From CAYVBE01 sp964448935 (lineage in GTDB: Bacteria > Planctomycetota > Brocadiia > SM23-32), in the NCBI GenBank assembly GCA_964448935.1, contig CAYVBE010000176.1, forward strand, positions 1 through 8,862: a DNA stretch of 8,862 bases, in the 5' to 3' direction. Positions 1 through 6,642 of this stretch are shown here, in pieces; within the stretch, counting starts at the first letter, position 1, and each line of letters starts with the position of its first letter. The notes beneath the pieces are model-generated. The model did not search any database and was not told where the DNA came from. It worked only from the letters and a program-made list of their open reading frames with translations. The translations under genes and the position numbers were made by a program.

Positions 1-1
1 T

Positions 2-385
2 GACCTTGCCAGAATGGCTCTGAACCCCGAAACTCAAGTGTTATGGACCACTAGGTCGGTGGCACGCCACTCATATTCCGTGGTGAATCGGTTGGCCATC
101 GAAGAATTGGAGGCATGGTATTTCGGGGACTGGGACGCTGTGCGCGCTGCATATCCCAGCGTTCCGGAGAGTGTCCCCCGCAGGAAAAACTACCGCGACC
201 CGGACGCAGTTCCGGGGGGAACATGGGAGTGTTTTGAGCGGATTCTGCAGAGGGCAGGGTACTTTCGCAGCGGGCTCCGCAAAATCGAAGCCGCACGGGA
301 AATTGCGCGACACTGGAACCCGGACGCCAACGCATCCCGCAGCTTTCAAGTGCTGCGGGACACCTTCCGCGAGATGACCGCCTGA
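2..385 (+). CDS. DUF4276 family protein, C-terminal part (5'-truncated by window edge)
   Basis: The reading frame is open back to the first bases of the window, so the real start lies upstream; the ATG at 14 is probably internal. Counting from that ATG, residues 26-48 contain RLAIEELEAWYFGDWDAV, followed by a basic Arg-Lys segment (PRRKNYRDPD, 55-64) and a closing ASRSFQVLRD stretch (107-116). This order (E-L-E-A-W, then a P/K-rich loop, then a final S-F-Q helix) is characteristic of the C-terminal half of DUF4276 proteins. That family has a Toprim-like fold and is often encoded next to an AAA-family ATPase; such pairs are suspected defence or DNA-repair modules, but the biochemical role is not established. 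The Toprim acidic residues and any ATPase partner would be to the left of this window. Hand-counted GC over 1-360 is about 59%, lower than its neighbours, which fits an acquired gene. It converges on the phosphofructokinase gene with only 6 bp between stop codons and is probably unrelated to it in function. Confidence 0.8.
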   Translation, partial: DLARMALNPETQVLWTTRSVARHSYSVVNRLAIEELEAWYFGDWDAVRAAYPSVPESVPRRKNYRDPDAVPGGTWECFERILQRAGYFRSGLRKIEAAREIARHWNPDANASRSFQVLRDTFREMTA

Positions 386-391
386 GCCCCC

Positions 392-1723
392 TCAGCGCAT
401 GCCCTCGGGGGTGTAGTCTTCTAAGCCCGCCGCCTCGGCCATTTTGGGCTCCAGACGCGTGAAGTCCGGCAGGGGGTCGCCGATCAGGGGCATGGCCCAG
501 TCCACGAAGTCGTCGGTCACGTCCACCCGGTTGTCGGCTATCCAGCCGGCCGGGAAGGACCGCTCCGCGTTGGCCACTTCTTCCAGCGGCACCTCGCCGT
601 AGCTCACCGAATACTCGTCGCCCGGCTCCCGCAGGATGGTCGCCATCAGGCCGCTCTTGCCCTCAAGGCCCAGCTCGGCCGCGTGGGCGCCGACCCGGTG
701 CGCCTCTTCCAGGTCCACCGAGGAGGCGTGGGCAATATCGCGGCGCTGCCGGGTGCCCGGCACGTCCACACGGGCGATGCCCGGCACGCAGAGGCGGCTC
801 TGCGCCCTGCCCTGCTCGTCGGCGCGGTCCATGCCGTTCAGGTGGTTCATCAGCAGGTGCGCGGCGGTGGTGCGGCAGGCGCTGAACTGGCTGTGCCCGA
901 AGGCATCCCGCAGCACGCCCACGTCGCCCAGGTTGGCGCCCTCGGTCAGCACCACCATACAGCGGGCCGCATCCCCGAGAACGCGGTTCACATTCTCGGT
1001 GATCAACTCCAGGTTGCCCTGCGCATCGTCCGCGTCCAGGGCCTCGGGCATGATGATGAGCAGCGGCATCCGGCGCTCGGGGTCGGCGAGCCGAGCGGCG
1101 GCCGTGATGAAGCCGATCTTGCGCCCCATGGCCTGCATGATCAGCACGGGATCGCTGGTGTGGCTGGCCTTGTTCTCCTCGTTGGCCTCCAGAACGTTCA
1201 CCGCCCAGTAGCGGGCCACGCTGCCGTATCCGGGGTTATGGTCGCACACGCCGAAGGTGCCGTCCGGCTGCAGGTCGCCTCCCACGTCATTGTCCACGGT
1301 CTTGGCCACGCCCAGCCCCTGCAGGTCGAGCCCGGCCTCCTGGGCCAGCGCGGCAACGCGGTTGGCGGTGTCCATGGAGTCGTTGCCGCCGATATAGAAG
1401 AACATGCCCACGTCGTGGGCCCTGAAGACCTCGATGATGCGGTCGTAGTCCTCGGTGTAGACCTCGCCGGTGTCCTTGTTGGCCAGCTTGTAGCGGCAAC
1501 TGCCGATGGCCCCGGCGCTGGGGGTCTGGCCCAGCAGGCGTATCTGCTCCGGGTCCTGCGCCCCGAGGTCAATCAGCTCGTTGCGCAGCACGCCCAGGAT
1601 GCCCTGGCGGGCGCCGTAAACCGTACCCACCTGTCCGGAGGCGAGCAGCGTGTCCACTACGCCGCGGACGGAATTATTGATGACGGCGGTCGGTCCGCCG
1701 GACTGCGCGACAACTGCGTTCAT
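392..1723 (-). CDS. Pyrophosphate-type 6-phosphofructokinase
   Basis: This 443-aa protein belongs to the PfkA superfamily (PF00365), a cytoplasmic glycolytic phosphotransferase acting on fructose-6-phosphate. Visible motifs are the N-terminal phosphoryl-donor loop SGGPTAVIN (8-16), GGNDSMDTA (112-120), KTVDND with the catalytic-base Asp144 (141-146), MGRKIG (199-204), the FGHSQ substrate loop (275-279) and QRRDIAHASSVDLEEA (326-341). Two features point to PPi rather than ATP as phosphoryl donor: Asp115, where ATP enzymes have Gly (GGDGS), and Lys141 before T-V-D-N-D, where ATP enzymes have Gly. Asn114 sits where many family members have a magnesium-binding Asp; GGNDS also occurs in other PPi-type enzymes. 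The loop between KTVDND and GYGS is about six residues longer than usual. The start has a strong SD (GGAGG, 7-nt spacer). It is the last gene of the gnd-HAD-pfk operon. Enzymes of this type can also phosphorylate sedoheptulose-7-phosphate, so the substrate is open. Confidence 0.9.
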   Translation of the reverse strand: MNAVVAQSGGPTAVINNSVRGVVDTLLASGQVGTVYGARQGILGVLRNELIDLGAQDPEQIRLLGQTPSAGAIGSCRYKLANKDTGEVYTEDYDRIIEVFRAHDVGMFFYIGGNDSMDTANRVAALAQEAGLDLQGLGVAKTVDNDVGGDLQPDGTFGVCDHNPGYGSVARYWAVNVLEANEENKASHTSDPVLIMQAMGRKIGFITAAARLADPERRMPLLIIMPEALDADDAQGNLELITENVNRVLGDAARCMVVLTEGANLGDVGVLRDAFGHSQFSACRTTAAHLLMNHLNGMDRADEQGRAQSRLCVPGIARVDVPGTRQRRDIAHASSVDLEEAHRVGAHAAELGLEGKSGLMATILREPGDEYSVSYGEVPLEEVANAERSFPAGWIADNRVDVTDDFVDWAMPLIGDPLPDFTRLEPKMAEAAGLEDYTPEGMR

Positions 1724-1730
1724 GGCAGGT

Positions 1731-1735
1731 CCTCC
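1731..1735 (-). promoter_or_regulatory. Ribosome binding site of the phosphofructokinase gene
   Basis: On the minus strand GGAGG lies 7 nt before the ATG at 1723. It falls in the 14-bp gap after the HAD stop codon (1738-1740), so the gene can be translated independently within the operon. Confidence 0.75.
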
Positions 1736-1737
1736 AT

Positions 1738-2793
1738 TCAGTCAACGAACGCGAACAGCTTGCCCTGCGGGTGCAGAAGCTCGTAGGTGTCGAGACGCTT
1801 CTGCTGGAGCTTGCGGTACTCCGTCTCGGCGTCGTAGCCTTCTTCCTCCCAGGGGCCTTTCTCGATCAGGGCATTCTCGAACTCCGCCACCAGCCTGTCC
1901 TCCAGCGCTCCTCGATACTCGCCCTCGAAGAAGGCGTCGAAGGACTCCCGCGCGTTCTCCCACGCCTCCTGCTCCCGGCCGGCGATGATGGGATAGAACG
2001 CCGCGTTGTTGGCCCGCGCGGCGCCCAGGTCGCCTCCGCCGTCGCCCAGCATGATGACCTGGTCGTCGTCGTAGCCGCCGGCCTCTTTCAGCAGCCGGAT
2101 GTGCTCGGTTTTCTTGCCCATCTCCTTGCCGGCTATGCCCTGCACGGATTGCTTCAGGTCCGTGTTGCCCCACCACGCCACCAGGTCGCTGTAGGGGGTG
2201 CTGCTGACCACCAGCATGTCCGCGTGCCCGCTCAGGTAGTCCAGCGTCTCGGGCACGCCCTCGAAAGGCGGCATGTTGAGCGTGACGAATTTGAACGTCC
2301 GGTCCACTGCCTCGCTCCAGGCCAGCAGCCGGGTGATGTTGAAGTCCAGCCCGTGCTGTTCGTGGTATTCGGTCAAGCTGGGGACGCCGAAGCCCTTCTC
2401 GCCCGCGCTCTTGTCTATCCAGTCCACGTAACCGGACAGCGAGTTCTGCAGGTCATGGATGTGGTCGAGGGGCAGTCTGCCCTTCGCATCGGGATCGTTC
2501 TGCAGGGACTGCAACGTGAGCTGCACCGCGATGTAGCGATCGCAACCCCGCGTGGTGCCCCACAGGTTGTGGTGCTCGGCGTGGATGCGGAAGAACATCT
2601 CGATATCGCGCAGGCTGTTCATGTCCATGTAGTGGGGATGGAACACGACGACCTGCTTTGCCCACATGTTGTCCAGCACTGCGCCGTCGGTGTCTATGCA
2701 GATGGCGTAATCGTGCTCGCGGTTCCAGTTGCGGAGCTGCTGCCGCGGGTCCTCCGCAATCTGCTCTTCGTTCATGTCTCCCTGATAGGCCAT
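1738..2793 (-). CDS. HAD-superfamily hydrolase (sugar-phosphate phosphatase-like)
   Basis: This 351-aa protein carries all four HAD motifs: motif I ICIDTDGAV (31-39, nucleophile Asp34 and acid/base Asp36), motif II VVSSTP (195-200), motif III lysine in the KEMGKK segment (223-228), and motif IV VIMLGDGGGD (246-255, metal-binding Asp251/Asp255). About 155 residues separate motifs I and II, room for a large helical C1-type cap, which includes FFRIHAEHHNLWGTTRGCDRY (67-87). A charged C-terminal tail of about 75 residues follows the core; the total is longer than ordinary phosphoglycolate phosphatases (220-230 aa). The open frame continues far upstream into gnd, but the start at 2793 is fixed by GGAGG with a 5-nt spacer; an internal Met at residue 7 lacks such a site. 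It lies between gnd and pfk, so a phosphorylated sugar or sugar acid is a likely substrate. The exact reaction cannot be read from the sequence. Confidence 0.85.
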   Translation of the reverse strand: MAYQGDMNEEQIAEDPRQQLRNWNREHDYAICIDTDGAVLDNMWAKQVVVFHPHYMDMNSLRDIEMFFRIHAEHHNLWGTTRGCDRYIAVQLTLQSLQNDPDAKGRLPLDHIHDLQNSLSGYVDWIDKSAGEKGFGVPSLTEYHEQHGLDFNITRLLAWSEAVDRTFKFVTLNMPPFEGVPETLDYLSGHADMLVVSSTPYSDLVAWWGNTDLKQSVQGIAGKEMGKKTEHIRLLKEAGGYDDDQVIMLGDGGGDLGAARANNAAFYPIIAGREQEAWENARESFDAFFEGEYRGALEDRLVAEFENALIEKGPWEEEGYDAETEYRKLQQKRLDTYELLHPQGKLFAFVD

Positions 2794-2798
2794 GGTTT

Positions 2799-2803
2799 CC
2801 TCC
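2799..2803 (-). promoter_or_regulatory. Ribosome binding site deciding the HAD start
   Basis: On the minus strand GGAGG sits 5 nt before the ATG at 2793. It decides the start, because the same frame is open upstream to about 3222 inside gnd, where the translated sequence is a Pro/Arg/His-rich shadow. Confidence 0.75.
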
Positions 2804-2843
2804 GTGGGGGCAGAGTGCAGTTGGCGTGTCTCTGTGGTATGTC

Positions 2844-4382
2844 TCAGTCGGCGGGCGACAGGTGGTAGCCGCCGTCTTCCTTGTCCACGCGCTCGAAGCC
2901 GTGCTCGCCGAACCGGTCTCGCTGGGCCTGAATCATGTTGGCGGCCAGCCGCGGCGTGCGGTAGGTGTCGAAGTAGTTCAGCGACGCCCCGATGGCGTCC
3001 ATGGGCAGCCCCAGGCCGGCCATCGTCCTGACCCACCAGCGCCAGTTGCGCTGGAAGCCCTCGTCGTTCAGCGTATCGCTGAACTGCGGCGCCAGCATGA
3101 TGTTGTGCAGGTCCGGCTCTTCCAGGAACGCCTCGCGGATGGGGTCCAGCAGGTTCGAGCGGATGATGCAGCCGCCCTTCCAGATGCGGGCAATCTCGTC
3201 CATCTGCAGCGTAAAGTCGCAATCGCCGCCGTGCGCGTCCGGATCAATCTTCGATCCCTCGGACAGAAGCCAGAAGCCCTGGGAATAGGCGGCGATCATC
3301 GCGCCATAGAGCGCATCGGCGCCGGCCTCCATCAGCCGATTCCGGTCAACGTCCACGTCCAGCGTCTCGCCCTGCAGCCGGTCGGCGGCCGCCACGCGGG
3401 CGGACTTGAAGGAACTCATGATGCGCGCCTGAAGCGCCGCGGCGATGGTCGGCACGGGCACGCCCAGGTCGAAGGCGATCTGGCTGGTCCACTTGCCGGT
3501 GCCCTTCTGGCCGGCCCGGTCCAGGATGACGTCCAGCATCGGCTTGCCGGTCTCGCTGTCCGTCATGCCCATGATCTCCGTAGATATCTCCATCAGGTAG
3601 CCGCCGTGGCGCCCTTCGGTCATGTCCGCGAAGAAGGGCTCGACCTCACCCGGCTCGCATCCCAGCAGGTTCACCAGCGCGTAGTACACCTCGCTGATGG
3701 CCTGCATGATGCCGTATTCGATTCCGTTGTGAATATTCTTGACGAAGTGCCCCGCCTCGTTGTCGCCCATGAAGGCGCAGCAGGAGCCGTCCACCTGGGC
3801 GGCGGCCTTCTCCAGCATCTCGCCCACGATCTCGTAGGCGGACTCGTCGCCGCCGGGCATGATGCACGGGCCTTTCAGCGCGCCCTCGGAGCCGCCGCTC
3901 ACGCCGGTGCCGATGAACGGGATGCCGCGCTTGCGGAACTCGGCCACACGCGACTTGGTGCTGCGGGGATGCGAGTTGGCCGCGTCTATTATGACGGTGC
4001 CATCGGGGATGATCTCCGCCAGCGGGGGCACGTCCCGCCGGTCGGTGTCGGAATACTTGGCCACCGAGCCGGAGAAAAACAGCTCGTCAATCGGCCCCCA
4101 GGGGTTGAAGACCGGATCGTTGGCCTTGATCATCGCCAGCACCGCTCCGTTCGGGCTCTTCAGATGCTCGCAGGCTTCCACCAGTGTCTCGGCGGTGCCC
4201 ACCCGATCGGCGATGTCCTCCTCGGCCACCTCGTCCGCGAAACGCTCCGTCGTGGCAACCGTCCGGTTCACGCCGATGACCCGGTAGCCCTTCCGGGCGA
4301 AATTCCGGATGAAGTTCTCGCCCATCACGCCCAGGCCGTAGAGGATCAGATCGTACTCGCCGTCCATCCTGTTGACTGACAT
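2844..4382 (-). CDS. gnd: 6-phosphogluconate dehydrogenase, NADP+-dependent, decarboxylating
   Basis: It oxidatively decarboxylates 6-phosphogluconate to ribulose-5-phosphate, CO2 and NADPH in the cytoplasmic oxidative pentose phosphate pathway. Motifs in order are the Rossmann loop GLGVMGENF (16-24), VNRT (38-41, the NADP-type phosphate-binding loop), GTGVSGGSEGALKGP (158-172), the catalytic Lys215 and Glu222 in GHFVKNIHNGIEYG (211-224), GQKGTGKWTSQ (291-301), IWKGGCIIRS (400-409) and the C-terminal QRDRFGEHGFER (487-498) of the substrate-binding tail. At 512 aa it is longer than the usual 468-484. About 15 extra residues lie between MIKAND (84-89) and the substrate strand. That strand reads IIDAANSH (131-138), where IIDGGN is the norm; the substrate-contacting Asn136 is kept. 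It starts at the ATG of 4382 with GGAG 8 nt upstream; the Met at residue 6 has no well-placed SD. It is the first gene of the operon and probably uses the TTGACA promoter in the divergent gap. Confidence 0.95.
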   Translation of the reverse strand: MSVNRMDGEYDLILYGLGVMGENFIRNFARKGYRVIGVNRTVATTERFADEVAEEDIADRVGTAETLVEACEHLKSPNGAVLAMIKANDPVFNPWGPIDELFFSGSVAKYSDTDRRDVPPLAEIIPDGTVIIDAANSHPRSTKSRVAEFRKRGIPFIGTGVSGGSEGALKGPCIMPGGDESAYEIVGEMLEKAAAQVDGSCCAFMGDNEAGHFVKNIHNGIEYGIMQAISEVYYALVNLLGCEPGEVEPFFADMTEGRHGGYLMEISTEIMGMTDSETGKPMLDVILDRAGQKGTGKWTSQIAFDLGVPVPTIAAALQARIMSSFKSARVAAADRLQGETLDVDVDRNRLMEAGADALYGAMIAAYSQGFWLLSEGSKIDPDAHGGDCDFTLQMDEIARIWKGGCIIRSNLLDPIREAFLEEPDLHNIMLAPQFSDTLNDEGFQRNWRWWVRTMAGLGLPMDAIGASLNYFDTYRTPRLAANMIQAQRDRFGEHGFERVDKEDGGYHLSPAD

Positions 4383-4436
4383 TGCGCTCGCTCCGCAGGA
4401 AGAATCGAAATGGACTCCAAACTACCCCAGATTGCT

Positions 4437-4465
4437 ATTCTTGGCGAAAGCGGCCACGCTGTCAA
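4437..4465 (-). promoter_or_regulatory. Candidate sigma70-type promoter of the gnd-HAD-pfk operon
   Basis: On the minus strand a perfect -35 box TTGACA (4465-4460) is followed by exactly 17 nt and AAGAAT (4442-4437), a 4/6 match to TATAAT. The predicted transcript start is near 4430, giving a leader of about 48 nt before the gnd ATG, with GGAG at 4394-4391. The spacing and location are right, but there is no experimental support and the -10 is only moderate. Confidence 0.5.
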
Positions 4466-4475
4466 AGGTATCCCG

Positions 4476-4493
4476 GCCCGCATGGCGGCGGGC
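4476..4493. promoter_or_regulatory. Inverted repeat between divergent promoters, possible operator
   Basis: GCCCGC (4476-4481), a 6-nt centre and GCGGGC (4488-4493) form a perfect 6-bp inverted repeat between the two candidate promoters. It is placed where a regulator could control both directions. In GC-rich DNA such short repeats arise by chance, so the call rests mainly on position. Confidence 0.25.
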
Positions 4494-4500
4494 TCGGCGT

Positions 4501-4529
4501 TTGAAGGAACCGACGCGATATGACATGAT
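4501..4529 (+). promoter_or_regulatory. Candidate promoter of the glycoside hydrolase-amidohydrolase operon
   Basis: TTGAAG (4501-4506, 4/6 match to the -35 consensus) is followed by 17 nt and CATGAT (4524-4529, 4/6 match to -10). The trinucleotide TGA immediately before the -10 supplies an extended -10 (TGn). The predicted start is near 4536, leaving about 32 nt of leader before the ATG at 4568. It is weaker than the opposing promoter, as expected for a gene needing activation, though that is inference. Confidence 0.35.
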
Positions 4530-4567
4530 CGGTTTCGGACCGTTTCCGCATTTGGCCGGGGGACCTC

Positions 4568-6628
4568 ATGACCCAAAAGAGCTGGATGAGCCGCAGGCAG
4601 CGCCTGATCCACATGACCATCCGCGACGTGGACTGCGCCGACTTCGACGTCGAGCACTGCATCGAGACCTTCCGCCGCTGGAACGTCACCTGCTTCAGCT
4701 TCTTCGCCGGCGGCTACGTCACCACCTACCCCACCGACCTGCCGTGGCAGCGCGTCAGCCCCTACCTGGGCGACCGCGACCTGTGCGGCGAGATCATCGA
4801 GGCCGCGCACGCCGCGGACATGCGCGCCTTCACGATGATTGATCTGGGCGAGGTGCCCGCGGAGGTGGCCTCGGACCATCCCGACTGGCTGGCGCGCAAG
4901 CAGGACGGAGGTTTCTACGTCAAGACCGACGGCATCCTGACCAGTTGCCCCCTGGGCGATTACGTCCGCGAGTGCAGCCGCCAGGTGGTGGCCGAGCTTG
5001 TGGAGCGGTACCCCCTGGACGGCATGAAGTTCGGCGGCGCCAGCTACGGATTCGCACCCGGCGTCTGCCATTGCGACCGCTGCCGGGAGACGTTCCGGCG
5101 CGACACCGGGGGCGAACTGCCCGATGACCGCGAGGAGCCCGTTTACGCCCGCTGGCGCGAGCAGAAGATGAAGGAGACCGTCCGCTACCTGGTGGACGTG
5201 GTCCACGAGCAGGCGGACATCCCCGTGGTGGGCAACAGCGTCTGGCACCTGGGCCGGGGCATGGCCATTGACGACCTGGCGCGCGACCAGGACTTCGTGC
5301 AGGTGGAAGTCCAGACACGCACCTACCCAACCGGCCCGGACTCGGAGGCGTGCTGGGAGCGGTTCACTTTCCCGACCGAAAGCTCCCGCTACGTGAGCCT
5401 GCTCTCGCAACGGCCCCCGTGGGTGGTGGCATCCTACTTCCTGGCCTGGCCGTGGCGCCGCGTGGCGGTGCCGCCCGCCGAGCAGACGCTCTACCTGGCG
5501 CAGGTCACCGCCAACGGTTGCTCGCCCATGGTCAACCTGTCCGGCGGGCCGCCGAAAGTCCACGAGGACCCGCGCGGCTTCCGGGCCATCGAGAGGCTCT
5601 ACGGCTTCATGGCGGAGAACGCCGATTTCTACGAAGACGACCGGTCCGGCGCTACGGTGGCCATGCTCTACTGCCACGATTCGGCGCGCCTGGCCGATTC
5701 TTATCTCCGTTACCTGGCAGATGTTCACGGGTGCGAGGACGCCCTCAACCGCGCACACATCCCCTTCGATATCGTCAACACCGACCGTCTCGGCGAACTA
5801 TCCCCCGAGGACTACGATGCACTGCTGCTTCCGAGCGCGGCGGCCCTGAGCGCAGAAGCGTGGGACGAACTCGTCCGCCTGACCGCCGACGGCGTGGGTC
5901 TGGTCGCAACCGGCGCACCGCCGGAGCACTCCCACAGGGCCGATTTGCTGGGCGTGGCCTCCATCGGCGAGGAGCGTACCTTCCTGGAGAGCCCGCACGA
6001 GGGGCCGGCCCAGGCCTATGCGCGGCTCCGTGGGGAGCACGATCTGTTCACCGGCATCGAGGCCGAGCTGCTCCCGCTGGCCGGTCCCTGGTATCCGGTG
6101 GAGGCGATTTCCGACGCCGAGGTTCCGCTGATCCGCACGGCACCGTTTCGCGTCTTCCCCGAGGGGCTCAGCTATCCCGACTATTCCGATCCCGGCGAGC
6201 CGCTGGCCGTGTTGCGGAGGACCGAGGGCGGGGCGCGCACCGTGTACCTGCCCTTCCCGGCCGGCAGGTGCGCCGCCAGGACCGGCCATCCGGACAACAA
6301 GCGCCTGATCGCCAATGCGGTCCTCTACGCTGCCGGTGGTTCAGTGCCGGTGCACCTGGACGGCTGCCCGGACGTTCTGCTGAGCCTGCGCCTGCAGGAC
6401 GGGCGCAAGCTCGTCCACCTGATCAACACCACCGGCCGGGAGCGGTACATGGAGGAGTTCAACCCGGTGGGCGGGCTGCGCCTGGGCGTGCGGTGCGGGC
6501 AGCGGCCTGAGCGCGTGCGGATGGCCGGCGGAGAGGAACTGGATTTCGACTACGCCGACGGCATCGCGTGGGCCGCGGTGCCGGAACTTGTGGATTACGA
6601 CATCGTTGTCTTTGAGAATTGCCGCTGA
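4568..6628 (+). CDS. GHL6-type glycoside hydrolase-like protein with beta-galactosidase trimerization-like domain
   Basis: This 686-aa protein begins with a TIM-barrel of the hypothetical glycosyl hydrolase 6 type (PF14871). The segment from RLIHMTIRD (12-20) through TTYPTD (52-57), GDRDLCGEIIEAAH (68-81) and DHPDWLARKQDGG (103-115) follows that family's pattern. LDGMKFGGASYG (150-161) and CHCDRC (Cys167, Cys169, Cys172) come next; the C-x-C-x2-C cluster resembles the zinc site of GH42 beta-galactosidases. A Rossmann-like trimerization (class I GATase-like) region begins at GATVAMLYCHDSARL (361-375) and runs to about 500. A beta-rich C-terminal domain follows, with KLVHLINTTGR (614-624). There is no signal peptide or membrane segment, so a cytoplasmic enzyme acting on imported oligosaccharides or glycosides is likely. 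The start is the ATG with GGGGGA four nt upstream; Met7 is an alternative. Residue 156 is Gly where relatives often have Asp or Asn, so catalytic competence is uncertain. Substrate unknown. Confidence 0.8.
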   Translation: MTQKSWMSRRQRLIHMTIRDVDCADFDVEHCIETFRRWNVTCFSFFAGGYVTTYPTDLPWQRVSPYLGDRDLCGEIIEAAHAADMRAFTMIDLGEVPAEVASDHPDWLARKQDGGFYVKTDGILTSCPLGDYVRECSRQVVAELVERYPLDGMKFGGASYGFAPGVCHCDRCRETFRRDTGGELPDDREEPVYARWREQKMKETVRYLVDVVHEQADIPVVGNSVWHLGRGMAIDDLARDQDFVQVEVQTRTYPTGPDSEACWERFTFPTESSRYVSLLSQRPPWVVASYFLAWPWRRVAVPPAEQTLYLAQVTANGCSPMVNLSGGPPKVHEDPRGFRAIERLYGFMAENADFYEDDRSGATVAMLYCHDSARLADSYLRYLADVHGCEDALNRAHIPFDIVNTDRLGELSPEDYDALLLPSAAALSAEAWDELVRLTADGVGLVATGAPPEHSHRADLLGVASIGEERTFLESPHEGPAQAYARLRGEHDLFTGIEAELLPLAGPWYPVEAISDAEVPLIRTAPFRVFPEGLSYPDYSDPGEPLAVLRRTEGGARTVYLPFPAGRCAARTGHPDNKRLIANAVLYAAGGSVPVHLDGCPDVLLSLRLQDGRKLVHLINTTGRERYMEEFNPVGGLRLGVRCGQRPERVRMAGGEELDFDYADGIAWAAVPELVDYDIVVFENCR

Positions 6629-6630
6629 AA

Positions 6631-6636
6631 GAAGGG
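6631..6636 (+). promoter_or_regulatory. Ribosome binding site deciding the amidohydrolase start
   Basis: GAAGGG lies 6 nt before the ATG at 6643, in the 14-bp gap after the glycoside hydrolase stop (6626-6628). It favours this ATG over the in-frame TTG at 6619, which would overlap the upstream gene and has no comparable site. Confidence 0.6.
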
Positions 6637-6642
6637 CGGATC

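Noticed and set aside
683..1786. 367-residue open frame on the plus strand antisense to pfk
   Set aside because: Biased composition without motifs; the pfk frame explains the region fully.
2794..3222. In-frame N-terminal extension of the HAD gene into gnd
   Set aside because: The translation is Arg/His/Pro-rich noise overlapping a well-conserved gene, and a strong SD sits before the ATG at 2793.
2658..4379. 573-residue open frame on the plus strand antisense to gnd
   Set aside because: Its sequence is His/Val/Arg/Ala-rich with no recognisable domain and mirrors the codons of gnd, which has full family motifs. Long antisense frames are expected in GC-rich genes.
4530..4542. Small hairpin CGGT-TTCGG-ACCG in the predicted leader of the glycoside hydrolase gene
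   Set aside because: A 4-bp stem is too short to support a riboswitch or attenuator.
4372..4842. 156-residue plus-strand frame starting in the divergent gap
   Set aside because: Its later part is an out-of-frame Arg/His/Pro-rich reading of the glycoside hydrolase gene, and its start overlaps the gnd start; no homology is recognisable.
4346..5758. 470-residue open frame on the minus strand across the glycoside hydrolase gene and divergent gap
   Set aside because: Low-complexity Val/Ala/Gly/His composition typical of an antisense shadow; it also runs through both promoters and over the gnd start.
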